Positions 53,370-61,728 of a stretch of DNA of 64,000 nt are shown here, in pieces. A program made the position numbers and the translations under genes. The first letter of the stretch is position 1. Each line of letters begins with the position of its first letter. Source of the stretch: CAZHJK01 sp964533275. Lineage in GTDB: Bacteria > Bacillota > Clostridia > Eubacteriales > Garciellaceae. Under the pieces are notes generated by a model that made no database searches, was not told the origin of the DNA, and worked only from the letters and a program-made list of their open reading frames with translations. The stretch is taken from NCBI GenBank assembly GCA_964533275.1, contig CAZHJK010000001.1, positions 169,320-233,319 of the forward strand, in the 5' to 3' direction.

Positions 53370-54305
53370 TTGAGAGGATTTTTAAAAAGTCAAAGAGGAA
53401 GTGTAGTTGTGCTAGTGGCAGCAGGCATGGTGATGCTTATGGGATGTGCTGCACTAGTAACTGATATCGGTATGATGACTATAGAAAAAAGTAGACTGCA
53501 AAATGCAGTAGATGCAGCAGCCCTAGCAGGAGCACAGGAACTGCCAGATAGTACTTTAAATGCTGATTCTACTGCTCGAGATTATGTAAATGTAAAAAAT
53601 GTCTATGGAGGGGAAGTTGAAAGTATTAACTTTGATGAAGAAGATAAAAAGATTACTGTAGTAGCAAATAATGAGGTGAATTATATTTTTGCAAGGGTTT
53701 TAGGTATGGAAAAGGGGGATATCCAAGTAAAAGCTGCTGCACAAGTAGTACCGGCAAAGGTCATCAACAGCGGGCTAAGACCCTTTGGAGTGGATGAAGA
53801 TGTAGAACTAGTAGTAGGTGAGGATACAGTATTAAAATTTGGAGCTCAGGATTCTCAACAAGGTAATCGAGGAGCTTTAGACTTTAAAGAAAAGCACGAA
53901 GAATTACAGGATGAATATGGAATACCTAACAATATAATTAGTAGTGGTGCTAATTTTTATTACCATATGATAGAACATGGTAGTTATGTCCCATATGAAG
54001 TAGGGGAGCAGGTATTATCAGAGCCTGGAAATATGGGGAATAAGACGAAAGAGAATATTGAAAAAATAGAGGGTGCCATTTCTATAATACCTATAATTAG
54101 ATATGTTAGTGGTGAACCAAATGGAAGTAGTGTTGTTGAGATTGTTCGATTCGCCGCTTTTTACATTAATAAGGTAGAAGAGATTGGTCAAGGAAATAAT
54201 GGTCATATAGAAATTACAGGTAGATTTATGCATTATGTAACTCCTGGTATTGGAGATGAAAACATTATAGATACAGGTGTTTATACTGTCAAACTGGTTG
54301 AATAG
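53370..54305 (+). CDS. tadG: TadG-like pilus assembly protein
   Basis: This 311-residue protein opens with SQRGSVVVLVAAGMVMLMGCAALVTDIGMMTIEKSRLQNAVDAAALAGAQELP, the TadG N-terminal pattern of a membrane helix followed by the paired LQNAVDAAALAGA helix. The rest has no recognised domain and no von Willebrand factor motif; it is shorter than proteobacterial TadG. TTG start at 53370 behind GGAGGTGAAA. It lies directly after tadE. Confidence 0.78.
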   Translation: MRGFLKSQRGSVVVLVAAGMVMLMGCAALVTDIGMMTIEKSRLQNAVDAAALAGAQELPDSTLNADSTARDYVNVKNVYGGEVESINFDEEDKKITVVANNEVNYIFARVLGMEKGDIQVKAAAQVVPAKVINSGLRPFGVDEDVELVVGEDTVLKFGAQDSQQGNRGALDFKEKHEELQDEYGIPNNIISSGANFYYHMIEHGSYVPYEVGEQVLSEPGNMGNKTKENIEKIEGAISIIPIIRYVSGEPNGSSVVEIVRFAAFYINKVEEIGQGNNGHIEITGRFMHYVTPGIGDENIIDTGVYTVKLVE

Positions 54306-54316
54306 GAGAGTGGAAT

Positions 54317-55060
54317 ATGAAACTAAGTAAAACAATGATAATCTTTGCAATTATACTTGCCGTCATAACCACAGGAGCAATTTATTTTTACATTCAGCAG
54401 ATAAAGGGTGAGTATGCAACTACAAACTATATAGATGTTTGGGTTGCAAAGGAGAATATACCTCCGGAAACAGAGATAGAAAAAGAAATGATACAGCTGG
54501 CATCTATGCCCGAATCTAATGTTTTAGATAATGCACTACGGGAGTCCAGTAGCCCAGTGGGTCTGTATTCAAAGGAGTCTGTAATACAAGGGGAGCAAAT
54601 CCTATCAGATAGGGTATCAAAATCAGAACAGATAAAATTTTCCTATAAAATTCCTAAGGATATGCGAGCTATTACCTTAAATGTAGGGGAAGTAGCAGGG
54701 GTAGACCATCTTGTAGAGCCAGGGGATTTTGTAGATGTAGTTGTATTCTTTAGCCAAAGGGAAGAAATTGTGAGTGAAGATGAAGATTCGGATTCTGATC
54801 CCTATCCCGATATTACAAAAATAATTCTGCAAAATATAGAGGTTCTTTCCATTGGGCAAGCACAAAATAATGGGGAAGAGGAAAATCCACAGGGCAATAG
54901 GAATATTACATTTGCCCTTAGTAATTCAGATGCAGAAAAGCTGGTTTATGGTGATGAGATAGGAAGTATTAGACTTGCCCTTAGGAATCCAGAGGATGAC
55001 AAAATTACCGATACCAAGGGTAGCATTTATACAGATTTAGTACCTGATAGAAGGAAATAG
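54317..55060 (+). CDS. cpaB: CpaB/RcpC-type pilus assembly protein with SAF domain
   Basis: This 247-residue protein has one N-terminal membrane helix (about 6-26). An SAF-type domain follows (WVAKENIPPETEIEKEMIQL...) and then the CpaB segment RAITLNVGEVAGVDHLVEPGDFVDVVVFF. In Gram-negatives it works with the secretin; here no secretin gene is present, as expected for a single-membrane cell, so a wall-associated role is likely. An acidic SEDEDSDSDP insert sits near residue 155. Confidence 0.85.
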   Translation: MKLSKTMIIFAIILAVITTGAIYFYIQQIKGEYATTNYIDVWVAKENIPPETEIEKEMIQLASMPESNVLDNALRESSSPVGLYSKESVIQGEQILSDRVSKSEQIKFSYKIPKDMRAITLNVGEVAGVDHLVEPGDFVDVVVFFSQREEIVSEDEDSDSDPYPDITKIILQNIEVLSIGQAQNNGEEENPQGNRNITFALSNSDAEKLVYGDEIGSIRLALRNPEDDKITDTKGSIYTDLVPDRRK

Positions 55061-55076
55061 TAAAGGAGGGATTTTA

Positions 55077-56249
55077 ATGACAGAAACTATAGATATTCTC
55101 ATTGTTGATGAAGTTCTTTATCTACAAGAGAAGCTTAAAACTATTCTGCTTAAAGAACCTAGATTGCAGATTTTAGGAGAGTGTCAAAATGAATCAGAAG
55201 CCCTCCGAATGACCAGGGAATATCAACCCCATATGGTAGTTATGAATTCTGATATGCCTAGTTTTAATGCAATAGAATTAATTGGCAATTTATTATCTAT
55301 TGATCCGGATTTATTGATAGTTATGGTATTTAGTACAGCTTCTAAGTATTATATTAAACAAGCGATGGAAGCAGGTGTAAGGGAATATATTATAAAACCC
55401 TTTACTGGACATCAAATGATTCGTACATTAATAAATTTTTATGACTTAAATGAGGGTAATACAGATGGGTCAATAGAGAAAGAGAAAATCAAGGAGGAAG
55501 AGGAAAATAAGAAACAAGATGATATAGAAAGTAAGGTTATTTCTATTTTTGGCTTAAAGGGAGGAGTGGGGAAAAGTACTATTGCAGTGAATCTAGCTGT
55601 GGGTCTAGCGCGGAAAACCTCAAAGAGAATAGCTATAGTAGATTTAGATTTACAGGCTGGGGATATTTCTCTTATGATGAATTTATTCCCTAGACGAACC
55701 ATTACAGATTTATCAAAAGATATGCACTTATTAGATGAAGAAATAATTGAAGAATATATGAGTGTACATTCAACAGGAGTAAGAGTGCTCCCTGCTCCTA
55801 TTAGTCCTGAAGCTTCAGAATACATTAATTCAATATATATAGAAAAAATCATAAAGGTACTAACTAAGGTTTATGATTATATTATTATTGATACAGCTCC
55901 TTCCTTTTCAGATGTAAATCTAACAGCCCTGGACATGTCCCATAAAGTAATTTTTGTTACTACCTTAGATTTACCGAGTATGAAAAATGTTAAAGCAGGA
56001 CTCCAGATAATGGATAAATTAGATTATCCAAAGGAAAAAATTCATCTAGTGCTTAATAGAAATCAAAGGGATTTAGGAATTAGCATACGAAATATGGAGA
56101 AAACTTCTGGTAAAAAATTATTAGCTAAAATTCCAGAGGATTATGAAACATCTATTCATGCTATTAATAAGGGAGAACCCTTCATTCTAAAGAATCCGAA
56201 AATGCCTATAGTTAAAAATTTTATGGGACTAGTAGATTTTTTTATATGA
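55077..56249 (+). CDS. tadZ: TadZ/CpaE-type ATPase with a pseudo-receiver domain
   Basis: This 390-residue localisation factor places the Tad machine. The N-terminal 125 residues look like a response-regulator receiver (IDILIVDEVLYL, YIIKPFTGHQM), but the usual phosphoacceptor Asp is Asn: VVMNSDMPSF where VLLDxxMP is expected. The C-terminal MinD-like ATPase has deviant Walker A KGGVGKSTIAVNLA, AIVDLDLQAGD and DYIIIDTAPSF. So the receiver part probably works without phosphorylation, as in other TadZ proteins. AAAGGAGGG precedes its ATG. Confidence 0.87.
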   Translation: MTETIDILIVDEVLYLQEKLKTILLKEPRLQILGECQNESEALRMTREYQPHMVVMNSDMPSFNAIELIGNLLSIDPDLLIVMVFSTASKYYIKQAMEAGVREYIIKPFTGHQMIRTLINFYDLNEGNTDGSIEKEKIKEEEENKKQDDIESKVISIFGLKGGVGKSTIAVNLAVGLARKTSKRIAIVDLDLQAGDISLMMNLFPRRTITDLSKDMHLLDEEIIEEYMSVHSTGVRVLPAPISPEASEYINSIYIEKIIKVLTKVYDYIIIDTAPSFSDVNLTALDMSHKVIFVTTLDLPSMKNVKAGLQIMDKLDYPKEKIHLVLNRNQRDLGISIRNMEKTSGKKLLAKIPEDYETSIHAINKGEPFILKNPKMPIVKNFMGLVDFFI

Positions 56250-56297
56250 TAGCAAAGTCCACTTTTTAAACACTGATGAATTAAAGGAGGAGATATA

Positions 56298-57638
56298 TTG
56301 TCTTTGTTAAAAAGATTAGAAAATCAGGAACAAGATAAAAATAAATCTAATAAGATTATTCCCAGTGATAGGTCAAGATTTTTTATGGAGGAAAAGTCCT
56401 TATTGGTTCTAAGGGATTTAATACAAAGCAGGCTTTTACAGCAAATGGAGGAGGAGGATATTCAAGAGGAAGAAATCAGAGAGAAAATCTCTATTATTGT
56501 TGAGGAGGTAAAAAGAGATCAAGATATAGTACTTTCCCGCAGTGAAAGGGAAGATATTATTTCAATGATGACTGATGAAATTCTTGGTTATGGTCCTATT
56601 ACACCTCTTATTCGTAACCAAGAAATCACTGAGGTTATGGTTAATGGACCTAACCAAGTGTATGTAGAAAAGGAAGGAAGAATTGAAAGAACAAATATAA
56701 CATTCAGAGATGAGAATCATGTAATGCATATTATTGAAAGAATTGTAACGCCCTTAGGAAGAAGAATTGATGAATCCTCACCCATGGTAGATGCTCGTTT
56801 ACCTGATGGTTCCCGTGTTAATGCTATTATTCATCCCCTAGCTTTAGACGGACCAAATCTGACTATTAGAAAATTTGCAGAGGATCCATATACTATAGAT
56901 GATTTAATAAATTTTGGTACTTTAACACCTCAGATGGCACTTTTTTTAAGGGCATGTGTTCAAGCAAGAATAAATATCCTTATTTCCGGTGGAACAGGGA
57001 GTGGTAAGACCACAACACTAAATGTTCTATCCTCATTCATCCCCAGTGATGAACGCATTGTTACTATTGAGGATGATGCAGAATTACAATTACACCAAGA
57101 TCATATAGTACGGTTAGAATCCCGCCCACCTAATATTGAAGGGGAAGGTGAGGTTACCATAAGGGATTTAGTACGAAACACCCTGCGTATGCGCCCTGAT
57201 AGAATTATAGTAGGAGAAGTACGTTCGGGAGAGGCGTTGGACATGTTACAGGCAATGAATACAGGACATGATGGTTCATTAACCACTGGACATGCTAACT
57301 CACCTAGAGATATGCTGGCAAGACTAGAAACTATGGTTCTAATGGCTGGTATGGAAATACCCGTTAAGGCAATAAGAGAGCAGATATCTTCAGCACTAGA
57401 TTTAATGGTATATCAGGCTAGATTTAAGGATGGAAGTAGAAAAATAACTAATATCACTGAGATTCAAGGTATGGAGGGTGATGTTATTACAATGCAGGAG
57501 ATATTCTCTTATAAACAAAGGGGAAAGGATGAGCGGGGAAGAGTATTAGGGGAGTTTATATATAGTGGTGTAAAACCTAAAATTTTAGATAAACTAGAGG
57601 ACTATGGAGTACAGCTGCCCGACGGTTGGTATAAATAG
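56298..57638 (+). CDS. tadA: TadA/CpaF secretion ATPase
   Basis: This is a 446-residue cytoplasmic hexameric ATPase powering pilus assembly. Walker A is GGTGSGKTTTLNVLSS, the Asp box is IVTIEDDAELQL, Walker B is RIIVGEVRSGEALDML and the His box is GHDGSLTTGHANS. The N-terminal helical domain (about 1-110) is rich in charged residues. TTG start at 56298 behind AAAGGAGGAGA. Confidence 0.93.
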   Translation: MSLLKRLENQEQDKNKSNKIIPSDRSRFFMEEKSLLVLRDLIQSRLLQQMEEEDIQEEEIREKISIIVEEVKRDQDIVLSRSEREDIISMMTDEILGYGPITPLIRNQEITEVMVNGPNQVYVEKEGRIERTNITFRDENHVMHIIERIVTPLGRRIDESSPMVDARLPDGSRVNAIIHPLALDGPNLTIRKFAEDPYTIDDLINFGTLTPQMALFLRACVQARINILISGGTGSGKTTTLNVLSSFIPSDERIVTIEDDAELQLHQDHIVRLESRPPNIEGEGEVTIRDLVRNTLRMRPDRIIVGEVRSGEALDMLQAMNTGHDGSLTTGHANSPRDMLARLETMVLMAGMEIPVKAIREQISSALDLMVYQARFKDGSRKITNITEIQGMEGDVITMQEIFSYKQRGKDERGRVLGEFIYSGVKPKILDKLEDYGVQLPDGWYK

Positions 57639-57649
57639 GAGGGGGTAAA

Positions 57650-58630
57650 GTGCTATATTTGATATTGACTTTGGTTTTTATAGAAAGCATTTTGATTATT
57701 ATTTTAGTGTACAGTAAATTTTATAGTAGGAAATCCATGAATAGATTAGAGTTTTATTTTGAAAACCGGGAAGAGAAGAAAAAAAACGAAGGTGATAAAG
57801 AAGAAAAGTCCAATATAAGAGCTAATCACAAAGAGGTCTTAGGGAAAATAGGCAAGCAACTTATGAGAGTATTAATTTTCCCAAACTTTAAAGAGAAATT
57901 AGATAAACGACTTGAGCAAGCAGATAGTATGTTAAAGGTAGAAGAATATATTACCTTTGTATTAATTGTTTTCTTAGGTGTATTTTATGCTGTGGGGGTA
58001 TTAACTGGAAATGTAATTATAGGAATAGTTATAAGTGTTTTATGCATTTTTATTTTACGTACACGATTAACCTCAAGGATTCGTAAAAGGACAACTATTT
58101 TTAATGAACAATTAGGTGATGCCTTGGAAATGATGTCAGGCACTTTGCGTGCTGGGTTTAGTCTACCTCAATCTATAGAAACTGTCTCAGAAGAAATGCC
58201 TGATCCTATTGCTAAGGAGTTTAAAAAGGTGGTTAAGGAATTATCTGTTGGAGTTTCCCTAGAGAAATCCCTATATAATCTATTAGATCGTATAAGCACT
58301 GATGACTTAGAATTATTGGTAACTGCTATTTTAATTCAACGGCAAATCGGAGGGAATTTAGCAGAGATATTAGATAATATTTCTAGCACCATCAGACAAA
58401 GGATTAATTTAAAGGGTGAGGTAAAGACCCTAACAGCTCAGGGAAGAATGTCAGGCTTGATTATTTCAATACTGCCTATTGCTTTCTCAATTATTATTTT
58501 ACTATTAAATCCCGAATATATTTTGACTTTGTTCCAGGATCCTATAGGTTGGCTTATGGTTATTCTAGCAATAATTGGTCAGATATTAGGAATCTTTATG
58601 ATTCGACGAATAATTGATATACAGTATTAG
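57650..58630 (+). CDS. tadB: TadB-type inner-membrane platform protein
   Basis: This 326-residue type II secretion F-domain protein has an N-terminal helix (about 2-22), a pair of helices near 100-135 and two more at the C terminus. MMSGTLRAGFSLPQSIETVSEEMPDPIAKEF is the conserved cytoplasmic GspF motif. It forms the membrane platform with TadC. GTG start at 57650 behind GGAGGGGGTAAA, 11 bases after tadA. Confidence 0.9.
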   Translation: MLYLILTLVFIESILIIILVYSKFYSRKSMNRLEFYFENREEKKKNEGDKEEKSNIRANHKEVLGKIGKQLMRVLIFPNFKEKLDKRLEQADSMLKVEEYITFVLIVFLGVFYAVGVLTGNVIIGIVISVLCIFILRTRLTSRIRKRTTIFNEQLGDALEMMSGTLRAGFSLPQSIETVSEEMPDPIAKEFKKVVKELSVGVSLEKSLYNLLDRISTDDLELLVTAILIQRQIGGNLAEILDNISSTIRQRINLKGEVKTLTAQGRMSGLIISILPIAFSIIILLLNPEYILTLFQDPIGWLMVILAIIGQILGIFMIRRIIDIQY

Positions 58631-58642
58631 GAGGTGTAGTAT

Positions 58643-59572
58643 ATGGAGTATTTGGTGTATTTATTGGTTTTAATCAGTAGTGCATTACTATTTATGATTA
58701 TTATTAGGGGAAGTTTTTGGAGAAGTGGGAAAATGCAGCAACGAATTAATAGGATTAATGAACTTTATGAGGAGAACATAGATATAGAGGATAGAAGGCA
58801 GCTACCCTTTAAAACTAGAATAATAGAACCTATATTTGAAAAAATCAGGACTTTGGTTAGAAGAGCTACACCCGAAGGTATTCGATTTTCTGTTGGGCAA
58901 AAACTGTCCTTAGCTGATTATCCCTATGGTCTTACTATAGCTGGATGGTTAGGTTTTAGATTCGCCTTTTCCTATATACTACCATTAGTGTTTGCCATAT
59001 TTATTTGGTTTGGTTCCTTTCCTATTTTAGTTAAAATCTTATGGATAGCAATTTTTGCTCTTATATGCAATATTTTTCCAAATGTTGTTTTAAATAGTAG
59101 AATTAGTATTAGGAAAAATAAAATTTCCATGGAGCTTCCTGATGTACTGGACTTATTAACAGTAAGCGTAGAAGCAGGATTGGGTTTTGATGGGGCATTA
59201 TCTAAGGTTGTGGAGAAAAAAAGAGGTCCGCTTTCAGCTGAATTTTCAAAGGTTCTTAACGAAATTCAATTGGGGAAAACCCGAAGAGAGGCACTTAGAT
59301 CTATGTCTAATCGCTGTCAGGTTGATGATGTGACTGTATTTATCTCTTCAGTAATACAAGCAGAGAAAATGGGAGTAAGTATTGGTAAGGTGCTAAGGGT
59401 ACAAGCAGATCAAATGAGAATAAAAAGAAGACAAAGAGCCCAAGAACAGGCAATGAAAGCCCCAGTTAAAATGCTATTGCCTATGGTGTTATTTATTTTC
59501 CCCAGTATCTTTGTAGTAATTTTGGGACCCGCATTTATTCAAATTAAGAATAGTTTATTTGGGGTATTATAA
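58643..59572 (+). CDS. tadC: TadC-type inner-membrane platform protein
   Basis: This is the second F-domain platform protein, 309 residues. LPDVLDLLTVSVEAGLGFDGALSKVVEKKRGPLSAEF and VDDVTVFISSVIQAEKMGVSIGKVLRVQADQMR are typical TadC motifs. Membrane helices lie near 4-22, 100-150 and at the C terminus. AGGAGGTGTAG precedes its ATG, and the DUF192 gene follows without a gap. Confidence 0.9.
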   Translation: MEYLVYLLVLISSALLFMIIIRGSFWRSGKMQQRINRINELYEENIDIEDRRQLPFKTRIIEPIFEKIRTLVRRATPEGIRFSVGQKLSLADYPYGLTIAGWLGFRFAFSYILPLVFAIFIWFGSFPILVKILWIAIFALICNIFPNVVLNSRISIRKNKISMELPDVLDLLTVSVEAGLGFDGALSKVVEKKRGPLSAEFSKVLNEIQLGKTRREALRSMSNRCQVDDVTVFISSVIQAEKMGVSIGKVLRVQADQMRIKRRQRAQEQAMKAPVKMLLPMVLFIFPSIFVVILGPAFIQIKNSLFGVL

Positions 59573-59573
59573 A

Positions 59574-59939
59574 ATGATGCTTTATAATAATACCAGGAAA
59601 GTATTTATTGCTGAAAAGGTGATTATGGCAGATACAATGCCCTTGAGGTTAAAAGGGTTATTGGGAAGAACTTCCCTAAGTGATGATACCTGTATGATGA
59701 TTGTTCCCTGTAATAGCATTCATACCTTTGGAATGAAATTTAGTATAGATGTATTATTTTTAGATGAAAAATTTAAAATCATTAATATTTTGGAGAATTT
59801 AAAACCCCGTAAAACCTCTCCCATTATTAGAAATGCAAAAAGTGTAGTAGAAATGCAATCTAGTATAGTTAATAAGGGAAAATGGGAAGTTGGAGATATA
59901 TTACAATTAATGGATGAAAATAAATATAAAGGGCAATGA
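59574..59939 (+). CDS. DUF192 family protein
   Basis: This protein of about 121 residues matches DUF192 by LRLKGLLGRTSL, CMMIVPCNSIHTFGMKFSIDVLFLDE and KSVVEMQSS near the end. The fold is a small beta barrel of unknown function, often exported, but no signal peptide is seen here. ATG 59574 follows tadC by one base; an in-frame TTG at 59559 lies inside tadC. Its position at the end of the pilus operon suggests a link to the pilus, as in some other Firmicute tad loci, without showing a job. Confidence 0.78.
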   Translation: MMLYNNTRKVFIAEKVIMADTMPLRLKGLLGRTSLSDDTCMMIVPCNSIHTFGMKFSIDVLFLDEKFKIINILENLKPRKTSPIIRNAKSVVEMQSSIVNKGKWEVGDILQLMDENKYKGQ

Positions 59940-59940
59940 T

Positions 59941-60639
59941 TTATTGGAACACCCTACTAAAGAACAAAACCATAAATCCAGCTGTGGTACGCTCTGCTAA
60001 AGGGAGTGTACATGCAGTTGTTTTATGGAATCTAGTTTCATCGTTTTTAATTTTTTTAAATTTTCTATAAATCTTCATGGCAACCCTAGCATTAAATTTA
60101 ATATAATTCTCCAGAGAGTTTAATTTATATGCGCCTGTTTCTGCTTTAAATTCTTTTACATGTATATAAGAGCTTTTTACAAAGCTTTCATATTGTTTAT
60201 GATCGTCTAGTAGGCGTATATTAGCGTGTTGTGGAATGGTCATATCTTGAATAAGGTGAACTATTGCACCAAAATAAAACATTGCACGATGATAGTCACC
60301 AATTTTAATTAGATTTAGACATTTATCATAATATTTTATTGATAAATCCATTGCGTTACTTCTTCCATATAATCCTTTATCTGTTCGTGGATTATAGAAA
60401 TGATTACTACTTTTAAAATCTTGGTCAGCCCAAACTGCTCCTTCATTAATATCCCCAATGAAATTATTAAAAAAATTATACTCATTAATGTAATAATCAT
60501 TTTCTAATATTTCTAAGGCTTGATGGTTAATGTACTTATGGACTTCACATTGTGTATGAATAACCATTTTTTTAAAAGGATTTAATACTGCAAAGGTATA
60601 ATTAAGTGCGCTACCATATATAGATTCCACAAAATTCAA
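59941..60639 (-). CDS. Zinc-dependent phospholipase C-like protein without signal peptide
   Basis: This 232-residue protein resembles the catalytic domain of clostridial alpha-toxin and Bacillus phospholipase C. His34 in VHKYINHQALEILEND aligns with His11 of alpha-toxin. GAVWADQD supplies an Asp candidate, and HLIQDMTIPQH...HKQYE gives the H-x3-D-x5-H and H-x3-E ligand series. The first zinc ligand of the secreted enzymes, the N-terminal Trp of the mature protein, has no counterpart, and there is no signal peptide. It may be a cytosolic or non-classical member. It ends next to the convergent DUF192 gene. Confidence 0.75.
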   Translation of the reverse strand: MNFVESIYGSALNYTFAVLNPFKKMVIHTQCEVHKYINHQALEILENDYYINEYNFFNNFIGDINEGAVWADQDFKSSNHFYNPRTDKGLYGRSNAMDLSIKYYDKCLNLIKIGDYHRAMFYFGAIVHLIQDMTIPQHANIRLLDDHKQYESFVKSSYIHVKEFKAETGAYKLNSLENYIKFNARVAMKIYRKFKKIKNDETRFHKTTACTLPLAERTTAGFMVLFFSRVFQ

Positions 60640-60766
60640 ATTTATTCTCCCCTTTGGTATTACTATATGCTTGTTATTTTTACCAAAAAATCATTATTTA
60701 TCAATAATTTTATAAAAAGTTTTAAAATTTCTAAATATTTTTATATCTATTTTGAGGTAGTAATAG

Positions 60767-60797
60767 GAAAAGGAGACCCTTGATAATAAGGTCTCCT
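60767..60797 (-). terminator. Terminator after sodC (leftward)
   Basis: AGGAGACC (60771-60778) pairs with GGTCTCCT (60790-60797). Read leftward the stem is followed by TTTTCC, giving a short terminator after sodC. Confidence 0.7.
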
Positions 60798-60818
60798 ACT
60801 TGTGCTGTTTATATATAT

Positions 60819-61301
60819 CTAATACAATGATTTAATTATGCCGCAAGCAAGTCGTTTCCCAGCATCTCCTGCAGGTTGTGTACGATAATCATCAGGATTT
60901 TGATGAATAATTATTGATTTTCCAACTACTTCACCACTAGTAAATTTATTTGTGAAAAAACACATACTAGAACTACCCTTATTAGAGAAAAGAACCGGAA
61001 AGTCACCTGCATGATTTCCATGGGGTTGATTTGTTGGATTCCAATGCCCACCTGCAGCTTGAAATGGATCTTGTGGATTACCAATTTCACAGGTACCATT
61101 CTCATGTATATGGAAACCGTGAGGTCCTATAGGGTTTTGATTACCTGTAGCAGGTTTATATTTTGGAAGATTGGTAATATTTGCACATACCATTACACCA
61201 TCAACTACATCTTGAAAGGTAACTATTCCATGAATATCAGGAGCTAATGGACCTCCTTTTATATATGCTATTGCGTGAGGATCACAATATAAATTATAAA
61301 T
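60819..61301 (-). CDS. sodC: Cu/Zn superoxide dismutase family protein with no standard start codon
   Basis: The reading frame holds 160 codons. Copper and zinc ligands are all present: two His in GPHGFHIHE, His in GGHWNP, His and Asp in HGNHAGDFP, and His in IIIHQNPDDY. The disulfide pair is in GTCEIG and RLACGII. The first ATG (61193) would drop the conserved N-terminal strands AIAYIKGGPLAPDIHGIVTFQD, which are encoded in frame upstream. Between them and an in-frame TAA (61302-61304) there is no ATG, GTG, TTG or CTG; the best start is ATT at 61299-61301, about 8 bases after GGTGG. No signal peptide is seen. Confidence 0.8.
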   Translation of the reverse strand: MYNLYCDPHAIAYIKGGPLAPDIHGIVTFQDVVDGVMVCANITNLPKYKPATGNQNPIGPHGFHIHENGTCEIGNPQDPFQAAGGHWNPTNQPHGNHAGDFPVLFSNKGSSSMCFFTNKFTSGEVVGKSIIIHQNPDDYRTQPAGDAGKRLACGIIKSLY

Positions 61302-61384
61302 TTAAAACACCACCTTTAAAAATTAATTTTCAATATATATTATGAAAAATTAGTGTAAAGGTGATTTTATGAAGGGTGAAAATT

Positions 61385-61540
61385 TTGGAAGTAAAGTTTA
61401 TCTGGCTTGGTGTTCCTGAGGAAGATACTAAAATAAAGATGTTGTATTTAAATATTTTAGGATTCCTGTTGTTTTTCTTGAAGCTAGCTATTACCTTCTT
61501 TTTATGTATTTATCTATATTATATAGTAAAAGAGACCTAA
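61385..61540 (+). CDS. Small membrane protein, 51 residues
   Basis: A TTG at 61385, behind AAGGGTGAAAATT, opens a 51-codon frame: a polar start (LEVKFIWLGVPEEDTKIK) then one long hydrophobic helix (NILGFLLFFLKLAITFFLCI) and a short tail ending KET. A second, better-sited ATG at 61369 (behind AAAGGTGATTTT) starts a 16-codon frame that overlaps it out of phase, so it may be a leader peptide or a frameshift remnant. No family is recognised. Codon pattern and hydrophobicity favour a real protein. Confidence 0.45.
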   Translation: MEVKFIWLGVPEEDTKIKMLYLNILGFLLFFLKLAITFFLCIYLYYIVKET

Positions 61541-61600
61541 TAGTAAAATTTAGTATATATTAATTAAAATTATAAAAAATATAATGTAGAGACTAATATA

Positions 61601-61687
61601 ATTATTGATTAATTAGCGATTATTGATTAATTATTAATAAATTTTCCCTAAATATTAAAAAAGTGGTATTATATATAATTAGGGAAA
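61601..61687 (+). promoter_or_regulatory. typA upstream region: direct repeat, inverted repeat and -10 box
   Basis: ATTATTGATTAATTA occurs twice (61601-61615 and 61619-61633), separated by GCG. Then TTTCCCTAA (61643-61651) and TTAGGGAAA (61679-61687) form a 9-base inverted repeat that flanks a TATAAT -10 hexamer (61674-61679). The repeats may be binding sites, or the inverted repeat may form a hairpin. The regulator is unknown. Confidence 0.4.
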
Positions 61688-61728
61688 TTTATGATAGACA
61701 ATCTATTAAAAGAAAGTAGGAAAAAGCT

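Noticed and set aside
61011..61247. Plus-strand frame of 78 codons opposite sodC
   Set aside because: It is antisense to conserved superoxide dismutase coding sequence, with no homology or start signal.
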